Below, piece after piece: positions 34,500 through 47,200 of a DNA stretch of 64,000 nt. The position numbers and the translations under genes were made by a program. Location: NCBI GenBank assembly GCA_025738555.1, contig JAOVFP010000004.1:1116001-1180000 (forward strand). Direction: 5' to 3'. Numbering within the stretch: the stretch's first letter is position 1; the number at the start of each line of letters is the position of its first letter. This DNA comes from Cyathus striatus. Lineage: Eukaryota > Basidiomycota > Agaricomycetes > Agaricales > Nidulariaceae. The notes beneath the pieces were generated by a model. That model had not been told where the DNA came from, ran no database searches, and was given only the letters and a program-made list of their open reading frames with translations.

Positions 34500-37400
34500 C
34501 TTGTAAGTACGATCCAGATATTATGAACTCCGAACTGATCGCCGCTCGTTCTTCTTGCGACGATACAGAACTCACTGTAGCGTATCGCGTATCGGCATAT
34601 TTGAATTCCCCTATTGATAAGGCAACGAAGGAGCCGTATCCAACCGTAACGGTATAGGGAGCAGCGGCGAAGCTGCTGGGAAGGGACTCATATAAATCCC
34701 AGACTTCAGTGATCCAGGTGACCGCAGCAAATGCCCATTCACTGTGTCTCCCCGAGCTAGAGGAATAGCGGCGAACGAGAACGATACATAAACAGATCCG
34801 ACTCCGAACAAAGAGGAGAGCATGTCATTCTCAGTGTCGAATCCCTCGACATCGTCGACGGAACAAGCGACAGCGACCTTACATAAAACAGTGACGCATG
34901 AGATGGAGAACGTGATGATTAAGGAGACGTAGAGGGGAAACTGTATCAATACACAGTGGAGACTTCGATTCGTCCTCCCTCACCCATGCTCCTCTAAGAC
35001 TCTGCAGAGGACGACGTGCTTGCACTAGTCACTGGAGGTGTCGGTAGCTCTGTATCACACAACCCAGTATTCCGTTCTTCCACGACACGAGCCTTAAAGA
35101 ACATAACACCCAAGGGGCACGGGCCCTGGTTTGAATCAAGGTCTCGGGTCTGCACTTCATGCGAGACAGGTCGTTCTCCCAGAGGCTACGTACTAGACAC
35201 CAATGCGATAGGCAGAGCCATGGTGCCGTCGGTGTTAGGACCACATCTCACCTTCCTAAATCCAAAGATCAAAAACCGAAAGAGTAAACGAGGAGAAAGA
35301 CACACCCTGATCGTAACTTTCTACCATCTTCCAAATCTTCGCAGTTCTGCCTCCAACGAGCCCCACGAACGAAGTGCGACTTACCAATAGCGGCTGCAGC
35401 GGGATCGGCACCACAAATCCCGGGTGATCATTGTGGAACCACGTTAGCGTCTTGTTAAGATCACGCTTCTGCGGGCTGTGTGTAGTGATCGAGGCTGAAG
35501 GTAGAGTCTATAATGACGGTGGTGTATGTACAGTAAGTACCTGTAGATCAGGTCAGCGAGAGAAAATAGTGCAAAAAAAGGTCGACATACAGCTGTTCCC
35601 TCCACTACGTATCTTGAATCGAGATTCGACATCATCAGCTTCGAGGGTCACCACATACACTGTACTTGTGAGCTGCCGTCACGGTGCGATAGAATATCAG
35701 AGTCTTATTGAGAACGTGGAACACTGGTACACGCTGCGCTGGTACGCTACCTCGCGGTAAGACCATCAGAGTTATATTGTGGACGTGGTTCAGTGAGTTG
35801 TAAAGTAGAAACTGCGCTGCTTGTTCTGGTACGAGGCGGGAGGTCCTGCCCTCGAGATACGGAGTGGTAGGGTAAGAAGCATGGATGGAATCCATAGCAT
35901 GGAGAGAAACTCTAAAAGGGTCTGAATACGCCCTGCTAGAGTGGGTAGGTCTAGTACTGGTGTCGGCGGGGAATGTGTTGGAGATGGTGAATGAAAGTGG
36001 CAGAGGGTACGATTGTGCTAAGCGATTTTCCGAGGGTATAAATCATTTTGCGAGGGTCATTGTACTGTGGAGGTGATTGGGAGTTAACGTGGGTGGAAGA
36101 TGGCGAGTGAGACGTAGGCGGTGTATGTCAACCCCCGGCCATCGACGTTACAAGCGTACTCAAACTTGATGCTCTTACCGCATCTGTACCCTCCAGGGAT
36201 ATATAACATCACACAGCAGTCGACGTTCCAGCCCAGGAGGTCGAAGCTGGCGAGGTTTAAGCCAACCGCCCTTCCCGCTCTGCCCGCTAACAGAACTACC
36301 AGCTCCAAAACTTGATGTATGATTCTCCTAGTCCTGATGGATCGCTCGTATCCTGCCTGAAATAGTGCTCGCTGGAGAAGGCCCGTTTAGCTCTGGTGTA
36401 GGCGGAGAATGAAAGGGGAGAGCATACGGTTTCGGCATGGCCATTTGCTGCGGATAAAAAGCGCTGTATGGGGGGGAGGAGTGTTGTACTGTGAATGTAG
36501 TTGAGGTCGACGTAGATAGTAGGTGGATGGAGGGGAAGGCCCGGATGTTGATATCACCGTTGGGTCAACTCTTGGGTACTGGGCCTTGACGGTACAGGTG
36601 TAGGTGGGGTGGGTGTTCGTATAGCCTCCTCGCTCTCCAGCGTGATGTAGCACACGATGTCCCAGTTTAGAAAGTTGATGCTGACACGACTTGGGCACCC
36701 GCGCCCTCAGCACCACCCTGCTAGCTAATCCAACCACTTCCACTAAAAGTCATCGGACTGTATACGCTCTGCGAGAGTAGGCTGGTCTAGTACAGGTGCA
36801 GGTGGGGGAAGCATCGGGGGTGAAGAATAGAGGGGAGAGTGTACGATTCAGGAGGAGCATTGTGTTGGGAATCGACATAGATGACAACTGGAGAAGGATG
36901 CATGGGCGCTGTTGCTTCGGTCTTTACGTCAGCGCTTGACTCTACAAAAGTGGTCGAACCTGGTGCTCGTACCGCATTTAGGCCCTCCAGAGATATAGCA
37001 CAGCACACAATGGTCGATACTCCAGCGTAAGATACGGCAGTTGGTGAGACTTTGGCGCCCTCGCCCCCCGCACCACCTGCTAATCGAACCACCAGCGCCG
37101 ATTTCAACGGGAGGTAACCGAGCCCTCGTATCCCACCCGTCACAGCTCTCTTTCTCTTCGTCGATGTTAGTTGAAGTCATCATTATAAGGGTCATGTATC
37201 GGCGACATCCATGAGATCGTAGTCACTCAGAGAATGTACTCCATGAAGGATGGGGAAAGAAGAGGAAAGGGCACAGCGGAGAACGTTGGTGTTCGAGATG
37301 TTCGGTTGGTCGCCGGTGCGGGCGGTGCGGGGTCGGTATTGGGGAGAAGGGATGGGTGCAGTCAACGTCCGTGGTCGGGGAGCAGGGGTCGTGCACTACG

Positions 37401-39340
37401 GTGGCCTGGGCGTAGGGTACATCGTAGTCAAGAAAAGCGAACCTGCACCTATGTCACTGTCAGAAAGCTCAGTTTTACAGCACCCAACCTGCTCACGTTC
37501 CACCGCTTCACCCTAGCGAGCTCAACATCCCATCCCAAGACATCATGCATGCCCCATGCGAAAGCAGATACGTTGCATCTTCTACGATGGGTTCTGTGCC
37601 AGAGATGATGAGCGCGATATCACATTTGCGATTCAGATGTGCTCTTGAATGACTGTTATTCTGACATTGGTTACGTGTACAAGCGGCAGGGAAGTGTCGT
37701 GCGCATAGCTGAGGCCAGAGACGCAGGGGAGAGGTGAGGTCGCGAGGAGGAGTCGAGACCAACTCGGGACATATCACTTGGGTCGTTACGTAATCGTATT
37801 CCACACCTGTTCACTTCCAATTTGCGACTTGTTTACGACCACTGTAGATTCGACTCGGCTGCAGCTATCCAAACACCCTCAGGTCTTCTACACCATCTCA
37901 TCCGAACGCTAAATGTAAAGGAACATTATTTTGATTCAGAATCATACAACTAACTACCTGGTATTTATACCTGCCCATTCGATGGTGTTGTTTAGGTTCG
38001 TTGCGAAGATGGATATTATTAGTGGGATCGATTGCAATCCATACTTAGCTGATTTGCATCGATATCATATCGTCGATCTCAGCCTTCAGGTTAATTTGTT
38101 ATGAGATCGATCTACCTGGTAAGTATACTTACCCGTGCATTCGAATGTGCTGTTTATATAGAGGTGCGAAGATGCAGTTACTATTAGTGCAATCGTTGTC
38201 AGTTGGGAGAATCCATGAAGTCCAGGGCTGAGAAGAGGATTTTTGTCCAGGCGAAGACGATATAGCGATTGCGAACTATATTGGTAGAGCACCTGAAACT
38301 AAGGATGGCAGAGGATGATGAGGGTATTAGAGGATGAGACGAACGTTGAACGAACGCAGTCTTGGCAAGAGACTGTAGTACGGGAACATAGTCGATGTCC
38401 TTGGAGGACGTGGGTACTTGGCGAGTATAGGGTTGGACTCCTATTTCGTACCTAGCAGCCATCGTTCACCTGATACAACTCGCACCTTCGCTCCCCTTTG
38501 CTATCTTGTCGTCAGGATTCCTCATAACGCTACCCAAGGACTTCCGCACAACATAGCAATTCGAGTTAGAGGGCCGTTGGAGGTGATGGTTCGCGGCGTA
38601 GCTCGGAGATGAGTACTACTTATACGGAGGGATAGGCTGGTTGATGGATCGAGCGTGTGGTGGCTTACCTCACTACCTCATCAATCCTTTGCCAGCAGCT
38701 ATTGCTTCTATGTGTTCCTCCCTCACCCGTTCGTGGTTCGTCGGTCATCATAACGCTATTTGAAAGATTTCCTACCCGGTGCGAATTTCGACTTTGCAAG
38801 ATGCTATTGGGTGTACGAGAGATTTAGGAGGGAGAGGGCATGTCTCAACCGGAGGATGATCTTGGAGACTAAGAGGCAGACCAGTGGACGACGAGGATCA
38901 TGGGTGGGGAGGACGTGATGGATAAAGATGTCAAATAGGATGGGGAGAATGTAGTCGCGAGGAAGATGTGGGAGATGCGGAGAACGTAGGGGAAGAGAAG
39001 AACCTGGAACGACGTCGATTCGGTGTTGCTATGGATCACTCGAGGGATTGCCTACCGAAACTGGGGGAAAGCACAGCGAAATGAACACTAGATCTGTGTT
39101 CATTTCGTGTCGGGGAGGAGGGTGTGAAGGATTCTACCACGTTAGAATGTCTCCTTTGCGGTTTCTCCCTATTTCATGATCTTATCTGCGACTTGTACAA
39201 TGTCCAGCGCCTTGGATCGATCACCCCGCAACACTCTACCCAACCACGTTAATGTCCTCGACAACCAATCTTCTCCATTCCTCTAGGCCTCGCTTGGTCC
39301 TCACTTTCGATTTCCCTTGGACATTATAGTACCGAGATCT
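34500..39340 (-). repeat. Block R: CpG-rich modular repeat family, copy 3 (inverted)
   Basis: Homologous to block L in reverse complement over most of its length. On the minus strand three modules occur close together, around 37150-36800, 36730-36400 and 36310-36090, with similar segments SIDHCVLCYISGGPKCG, LGHRVLHHAGERGG / DIVCYITLE and WNVDCCVMLYIPGGYRCG. Frames are open over 70-120 residues at a time and then break. With NLR-2 it forms the right arm of the large inverted duplication. Product unknown. Confidence 0.7.
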
Positions 39341-39439
39341 ATGGCCCCATTTTCTACAGAGGTGAGAACGACGACTCGGGTTTGCAGCAACTGAATTGTA
39401 CGGCTCCGCGATTTACCTTTCTTGATGTGGGTTACTCTA

Positions 39440-39960
39440 TGTGTCGTGAATGTCTCAGACTACTCTTTGGTGTCTGGTGGTCGTAGTGGGTGGTGGCTAC
39501 TACATGAAATCAGTTCTTGGTCTCCGAGGTAGTCTCGTGCTGAGACGGTTTCAACCTCTCATAGTTTACGCTAAATTATCCCCACCGACTTCAATTTTGC
39601 AGAGAAAGGCTGAGAAGATCGATGAATTGTGCACAGCATTAAGTCTCATTAGCTAAAATATAAATAACCATGTGCGTTAGCAAGCCTTTATAGATCTCCA
39701 ATCACAAAAGACCACCAAGACTTTGTCACACCAACGGCACAGTATCCCGTTGTGTGTGCATATGTAGTAATTTTATCGCTCGTTTGTATAAAGTGTTTCC
39801 TTGTGGGAGCCAGACCATTATGGGAATTGAATCAAAATTCATAAAGAGAAGGTCAACTAACCTTGTGCGTGTATTGGTGTATCGCAGTAACCGGACAGAT
39901 AGATAGGGACACATGTCGAATACTCTTACGTCAACTAATTCATACGCGATCATGTCGGAC
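39440..39960 (+). repeat. Right-arm region far upstream of NLR-2
   Basis: Reverse-complement partner of 9290-9515 and of short stretches near 6290-6310 and 7085-7110. In this arm it is not interrupted by the TIR element. No coding frame is supported. Confidence 0.65.
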
Positions 39961-40043
39961 ACAACAGAAATAGATAATAATATGACCTTATCTTAGATTC
40001 AGATACATTTCTCGCGTGAGACGGCATGCCATGCTTTTGTACA

Positions 40044-40050
40044 TATAAAG
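40044..40050 (+). promoter_or_regulatory. Probable TATA box of NLR-2
   Basis: TATAAAG lies 89 bases upstream of the ATG at 40139 and is conserved in NLR-1. It is followed by a pyrimidine-rich stretch, common near fungal transcription starts. Confidence 0.55.
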
Positions 40051-40138
40051 CCGCGCAGTTTCACTTTGCATTTCCTTATCCCACCATCAACCTTTTTAGT
40101 TTCACTGGTCAAGTGTTAACTTTTATATCAACAACAAT

Positions 40139-43100
40139 ATGACTTCTGGAGATTTTGCAAATTCTCATGACTTTGTTGTTTATAATCCAAACATGAACGA
40201 CATACATATTGAAACTCAGGTAGCTTATGTACCACAGTGGATGAGATTATACTTCTGAATTGATTACATTTTGCAGATCATTAATAATAACAAAAACCAG
40301 CTAAAAGAGCCACTTTCTCCTCTTCAGAACACTATGGCTTGCACATCACAAAACTTTGTGGGACAAGAAATATATCTTGAGAGACTTCATGAATACTTTA
40401 GTAAAAGCAATACTATCACTGAGTCAGGAAGAAAAATGTTTCTTTTGCATGGAATGGGTGGCATTGGAAAAACACAAATCTGCTTAAAATTTTGTGATGA
40501 AATGGCTGAATAGTAAGCATGACATTTAACTTGAGCAATGTTCTAATTAGTGATTTATAACAGTTTTTCTGATATTTTTTGGATTGACACCACTTCAGAA
40601 GACACAGTGATGCAAAGTCTTAAAGATATTTACAAACAAAAATCAAGTCCTGGTACTCAGGCATATTCATTTTCAACTGCAGTTGTTCTGAATCAAATTT
40701 CTTCTCTCAAGCATGAATGGCTTCTCATTTTTGACAATGCTGATGGTGCTCCAGAGATTGTAGAGAAATTTCTTCCACCTGGAAATGTAGGAAATATTCT
40801 GATTACAAGCAGAAATCATGCACTTAGAAGAATTACTACTCATAAAAATTCAATGGAGGTAACTGAAATGAAAGAAGCAACTGCCATTCAGTTACTTTTG
40901 AAAACTAGTGGACTTGACCATAATCAACAAGAACACAGGAGGGAAGCTGAACTAATAGTTAAAAAAATGTACTACTTGCCATTAGCTATTGATATGGCAG
41001 GTGCATACATTACTCAGACACAATGTGATCTAAATGATTTCATCAAGTACTACAACAAGTACAGGCCCAAAATATTGAATAACAACAGATTTCAAGGATC
41101 ATCAAAATACAATAAAACTGTATATAAGACATGGGAAATCTCAATTCAAAAAATATTGGAAATATGTAACAACACACAAGACAAAGAAGCAGCAGCTTCA
41201 GCACAATATGCTATATGTTTGTTAAATATATTTGCATTTATGCATAATGAAAATATATATGAAACAATATTTGAGAGGGCTGTCAAGTATTACCCACAAA
41301 ATATAAAAGACTTTACACATGATACTATGCCTTCATATCTAACTATCATGGATAGCTCAATTCTTAACATGAATGAGCAAAGAAATTGGAATGACTGGCA
41401 ATTTAGTGAAAGTATTGAGTTACTTTTGTCATTCTCATTGGTAAAGAAAACCATGAGAAGGTCAACATACAGCATGCATCCATTGGTACAAGTATGCTGT
41501 GAAGATAGATTATCATCAACAGAAATGAGATTGTGGATATTTAATACTGCAGGATTGATACTAAGCTCAGTTTCACATAGAGAGATTAGTGAAGAATATG
41601 TTTATCAGAATTCTATACTGCAGCATGTTCTTCATAATCAAGAAAAATATAGGGATTTATATCCTGAGATATACTATGATGATATATTCAAAATTTCAGC
41701 AAAAATGTTGAATAAGTGTGGGAAGTATGATGTAGAAGAGAAATGTAGATTAATAATCACACAACACAGCCTGGAGGAACTTGTAACTGTGAAAGATAAC
41801 ATATTCAATGCTTTGAATGATTTAGAAACTAAATACTTGAAAGAATATCAGAATTTAAATCCAGTAGTCTATAAGAAGGTGAAAGGTTTATTATCTATTG
41901 TGCAAAACCTTTCAAACACATACAGGAATCAAGGACGATGGAATGATGCAGAGAAGCTGGAAATTTGGGTGATGGAGATGAGCATCAGAATTCTAAGTCA
42001 AGAGCATCCTCATACCATTAGAAGCATGGCAAATCTGGCAGCCACATACAGGGATCAAGGAAGATGGAATGATGCAGAGAAGCTGCAGATTCAGGTAATG
42101 GAGATGAGAATCAGAATTCTAGGTCAAGAGCATCCTGATACCATTACAAGCATGGCAAGCATAGCAGCCACATACAGGAATCAGGGGAGATGGAATGATG
42201 CAGAGAAGCTGGAGATTCAGGTGATGGGAATGAGCATCAGAATTCTAGGTCAAGAGCATCCTGATACTATTACAAGCATGGGAAACCTGGCAGCCACATA
42301 CTGGAATCAAGGAAGATGGAATGATGCAGAGAAGCTGGAGATTCAGGTGATGGAAATGAGCATCAGAATTCTAGGCCAAGAGCATCCTAATACCATTACA
42401 AGCATGGCAAGCTTGGCAGCCACATACTGGAATCAAGGAAGATGGAATGATGCAGAGAAGCTGGAGATTCAGGTGATGGAGATGAGGACTAGAATTCTAG
42501 GTCAAGAGCATCCTCATACCATTAGAAGCATGGCTGGCCTAGCAGCCACATACTGGGATCAAGGAAGATGGAATGATGCAGAGAAGCTGGAGATTCAGGT
42601 GATGGAGATGAGAATCAGAATTCTAGGCCAAGAGCATCCTGATACCATTACAAGCATAGCAAGCCTGGCAGCCACATACAGGAATCAAGGAAGATGGAAT
42701 GATGCAGAGAAGCTAGATATTCAGGTAATGGAGATGAGAATCAGAATTCTAGGTCAAAAGCATCCTGATACTATTACAAGTATGGGAAACCTGGCAGCCA
42801 CATACAGGAATCAAGGAAGATGGAATGATACAGAGAAGCTGGAGATTCAGGTGATGGAGATGAGGATCAGAATTCTAGGTCAAGAGCATCCTGATACCAT
42901 TACAAGCATGGCAAACCTGGCAGCCACATACTGGAATCAAGGAAGATGGAATGATACAGAGAAGCTGGAGATTCAAGTGATGGAGATGAGAATCAGAATT
43001 CTAGGTCAAGAGCATCCTGATACTATTACAAGCATGGGAAACCTGGCAGCCACATACAGGAATCAAGGAAGGTGGAAAGATGCAGAGAAGCTGGAGATTC

Positions 43101-43759
43101 AAGTGATGGAGATGAGAATCAGAATTCTAGGTCAAGAGCATCCTGATACCATTACAAGCATGGCAAGCATGGCAGCCACATACAGGAATCAGAGGAGATG
43201 GAATGATGCAGAGAAGCTGGAGATTCAGGTGATGGAAATGAGAATCAGAATTCTAGGTCAAGAGCATCCTCATACCATTAGAAGCATGGCAAGTCTGGCA
43301 GCTACATACTGGAATCAAGGAAGATGGAATGATGCAGAGAAGCTGGAGATTCAGGTGATGGAGATGAGAATCAGAATTCTAGGTCAAGAGCATCCTCATA
43401 TCATTAGAAGCATGGGAAACCTGGCAGCCACATACAGGAATCAAGGAAGATGGGATGATGCAGAGAAGCTGGAGATTCAGGTGATGGAGATGAGAATCAG
43501 AATTCTAGGTCAAGAGCATCCTGATACTATTACAAGCATGGCAAGCCTGGCAGCCACATACTGGAACCAAGGTAGATGGGATGATGCAGAGAAGCTTCAA
43601 ATTCAGGTGATGGAGATGAGAATCCAAATTCTAGGTCAAGAGCATCCTCATACCATCAGAAGCATGGCAAGCCTGGCAGCTACATACTGGAATCAAGAAA
43701 GATGGAAAGATGCAGAGAAGCTGGAGATTCAGGTGATAGAGATGAGAAGGTGTACATAA
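40139..43759 (+). CDS. NB-ARC/TPR NLR-like protein (NLR-2), intact
   Basis: Exons 40139-40219, 40277-40512 and 40564-43759 join in frame to 1170 residues; both introns (57 and 51 bases) have GT-AG ends. The N-terminus is a 27-residue exon MTSGDFANSHDFVVYNPN.... The NB-ARC core has the P-loop GMGGIGKT at about 86-93, Walker B LLIFDN at about 159-164, GNILITSRN at about 182-190, LPLAI at about 244-248 and an MHD-like MHPLVQ at about 410-415. From about residue 554 a tetratricopeptide array runs to the end: 14 full units of 42 residues and a partial one. The family comprises cytosolic STAND switches in which ligand binding by the repeats is thought to trigger oligomerisation and often cell death; ligand and effector here are unknown. 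No dedicated effector domain is present, only the short N-terminal segment. The coding DNA is almost free of CpG yet has no stop codon. Confidence 0.92.
41906..43756 (+). repeat. 126-base tandem array encoding TPR units
   Basis: Units are nearly identical in DNA. Within the 42-residue unit (core RWNDAEKLEIQVMEMRIRIL) most differences fall at few positions: R or W after ATY, N or D next, D, H or N in EHPxTI, T or R before SM, and A or G with N, S or G after SM. Conserved EAEKL/ATY positions fit the TPR consensus. NLR-1 keeps only about four units. Confidence 0.95.
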
Positions 43760-43774
43760 AATTGGCATAAAGCA

Positions 43775-44275
43775 CTGGCAGTTTATATGTACTACACTCT
43801 CTATAAAATATTACATTTGCACTTTGTATATGTTCCATAATTATTTAAAATACATTGCTTTGTTGACAAAATTTTTATGTCAACTCCATACATGATAATG
43901 GTAAGTATGCTATACAATGTAAGTAACTTATACTTGTTTGAAAAGTTAGTGCCCCCCTGGCACCTTGAATGGACATTGGATCTCATGATCATGCTGTGAA
44001 ATTGATTTTTAATTTGATGGAGGTGACACTGTGCATGTGCTTGTCATCTATAACAATGACCAACAATGACTGTCAATGTTTGAAATCATTGACAGTCACA
44101 CTTCTAGAATCCTCCAGCATTGCTCAGTGTTTGCTTTCACTCATTCCATGTCTATACTCATAGATTCTGGTCTTGGTATTGGCTTACCAGATGTCTATTA
44201 TATTGTATACAACACAATATCACCTGTTCTACAATGCAATGAGGCTGCTTTCACAAGCTCATTGTTATGATTAAG
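43775..44275 (+). repeat. 3' flank of NLR-2: CpG-decayed composite repeat
   Basis: The first part matches the NACHT gene's 3' flank (21915-22035). The rest matches 25715-25788 joined directly to 26640-26895, that is, the same sequence without the TIR element. Differences are mostly CG to TG or CA. It provides the empty-site comparison for that transposon. Confidence 0.8.
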
Positions 44276-47200
44276 TTCTGATCAAGATGTTGATAAGACT
44301 AACTTTTAGAAGATGTTCATCAATGTAGTTACATCACTACCAATGTAGAATGTAGAGTTAAAGTTAGATTTATTTAGTATGAAGTATGTAATAATTGTAA
44401 TCTAGAATAAAGACAATGTATTTAGACACTAGCTAGTGCAAATTGCTTTCAGGTACTTCCAGAACAGACTTCAGACTTTAGATTTGTACTTGGAATCCCA
44501 ATATCAATTTCATAAGAGGTTAGAGATGTTTACAATGGGGTGATAGTAGCTAGATTATGTAATAATAACTACTTACTCCTAAAACAATGTAATGGGGTGG
44601 TGAGTTTGGAGGGAATTTCACAGAAGATCAGTGTTAATGATGCTTCCAGGAGAAAGGGGATGGAAGGGGGATGTATAGGAAGGTTAAGGAATAACTAAGT
44701 AGTGATTAGATAATGTCTCTGGCTATGTATGATGTTACATGCAATTCTCTATGAGTTTGCAGTTTCTTCTTACTAGAATAAAATCAAATTACTAATCAAT
44801 GATCTTGGAAAATATGCTTTATTTCACTACACTATGTCAAAGTACTTTATAATGGAAGCTGTGCAGGGGATAGCTTGGGTCTACATGGCAAAACTTGTTT
44901 ACTTTATATACTGCTGGAAATAAGGTGGCTGATGGTACTGTATAGGTGCTGGATAGGTACATTCAGGGTACTAGGGATTGTAAACTATGTCACTGACAAG
45001 GGAAAGCTGTATGCTCATGGAGTGTGCTGGACAGAGGGTCACACATCTGTCATAGGAGGTTGCATGACAGGGAATATGGTGCCATGCACATTCCTTCAGT
45101 TGGAATGGAATTGGCTAAACATGGATGTGCTAAGAATAGCACAAGGGTTGATCAGGGTTCAGGGTGCATCACTTAATCTAGCTATGTTATCACTTCGCCA
45201 GTTACTCCAAGAGAAGTTGATCAGTTGACTTGGGACTTTGGGACTCACTGAGACACCTAGTGAGGTGCCTCATCATTGCTGGCTTCTCTGGAATATTGAT
45301 CACACTTTTATCATGTGACCTTTGCACATTACCAGACACATTCTGGCTGTTATCCATTTAGTCACTGAGTTTTAGTGCCATCTTTATCTCTCCACTTCTG
45401 TATGCAGTACTACCTTAGGCTTTTATATTAATAACACCCTTAGTGAGTGTACTTTGTAGTACTATAACTGGCAGCTTGGGTCTCAACTCCAATCCTATCA
45501 TCTAACCCATGTTTGTTACTGTTTGGTGAGTACTCATATACATAATAGAAAAGCTAAAATTGACTGTTATAGGTAGTGTATGCCTGTCAGGCATCTCATT
45601 CAGAATGTACTCTACTGTGAGGACAGAAGACAGTTTGTGCAGTGCTTAATTTATTCTAAAGGTAAGTCTAGCCACTTATATACTGAAATACATAGTAGTA
45701 ATCTCAAATGCACTGGCATAGGTTAGCTAAGCTTGTATCATACTTCCAATGATATTAATAAGTATACAAGAGTGTGGTGATCCCTCCACATGATAAACAT
45801 GTGGATGTGCTCTGTATCAGAGGTGCATCAAGTGCCACACCTGGCTATTATTAGACACACATTAGGACATGCATTAATACATGTGCTAGCTTTGACAGGT
45901 ACATCACTTAATGAGGCACATCTGATACATTGGCCTTTGTAATTGCAAGCAAAACCTGATGTATTGGTATTGTTAATTGCAAGTGGTATTATTACATCAT
46001 AAATTGTAATTACAAGAGGGCCCCCCCATATCCTACTGAGTTTTAAGTAATACACCTGTCATAGCTTCTTGGCATTTGGGGAAGGCAGCACTATATCCAG
46101 ACACATCCAAATTGGAATACCATTGCATGTATGTAGTTATTTACTGCCACCAAATCCACTGCTATGCACTTGCATGCTTTGTCCATTCACTGGCACTGTT
46201 AGCTGGTCATTCTATTGTAACTTACATATATATATATATATACCTTTTCTTTTTAATCAGTATGATTCACATGGCCCAAATAAGAATGGTGAAATTGGTG
46301 TTACAGACAGTGGAGAATTTTTTTAGTGGGTTTTATATTCATACATGCTATATATGATTCACATATAAAAGCAGGGTGAGACATTGAGTTGTGACATTTT
46401 ATGTTTGATGAATGTCTTAGCAGATAAGCAAATTCCTATGTGAGACATGTATGCACATGGTGTAGTGTTGCAGCTGCTCTGCTCACATGATTTGCCACTC
46501 AACAACATAGCTCACTATCCCACCCCTACACACCACAGATTTATCACATAAAAAATGCACCATTGTATGAAAGGCATACAGGGCAACATAATATCCAATA
46601 ATTAGAAGTGGAGTGTAAATGTGTGAGTTTACAGACAAGGAAAAGTGACCACCACTCACCAGCTTGAGTTGATGTCACACTAAAAGTGAGCTGATTCAAT
46701 ATAGGTTGTAGTACATCACTTTTGATTACAAAACATTATAGGTACATTTTTAACTCTTATCTTAACCATCCTGAACAATTAAAGTGTAAGGTGTACCCAT
46801 GTTGAATAAATGAGAATGAAAATACAAGATTGTGACACATGTCACAGCTTGAGTGGGCAGCAACACTAATGTGGTGCCAGTGTGTACATAAGTAAGGTAA
46901 CATAAGAAGATTTCTGTAGTTCAAAAACATAAAGCCCAAAGAACATTTGTTAGTAGTACTTCAATAATGAGTATGAATTTTGTCTGAAATATAATTATTT
47001 ACAGGCATCTGAAACATGTTATTACAGTGTTGAACCATATTTTGACAGTTTTTAGTTTTGGTCTGATGAAAACTCATAAGCCTAAGAAACTCAATCACTT
47101 GTGGAATAGTTACTCTGTTGTATTTGATAGCAATGTCATGTATATATATTGGTTTGTATTGTTTTCTTGTATACTGAAGCTCTAGATCTACTAATATTGG

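Noticed and set aside
34611..34949. 112-residue frame with a signal-like hydrophobic N-terminus
   Set aside because: No homologous frame is maintained in blocks L or M, and no domain or splice support was found.
44268..44810. LTR-like tract starting TGTTATGATTAAG after the NLR-2 flank
   Set aside because: Homology to the 26.9-kb copy stops at its start, but I could not find a matching CA end or target duplication.
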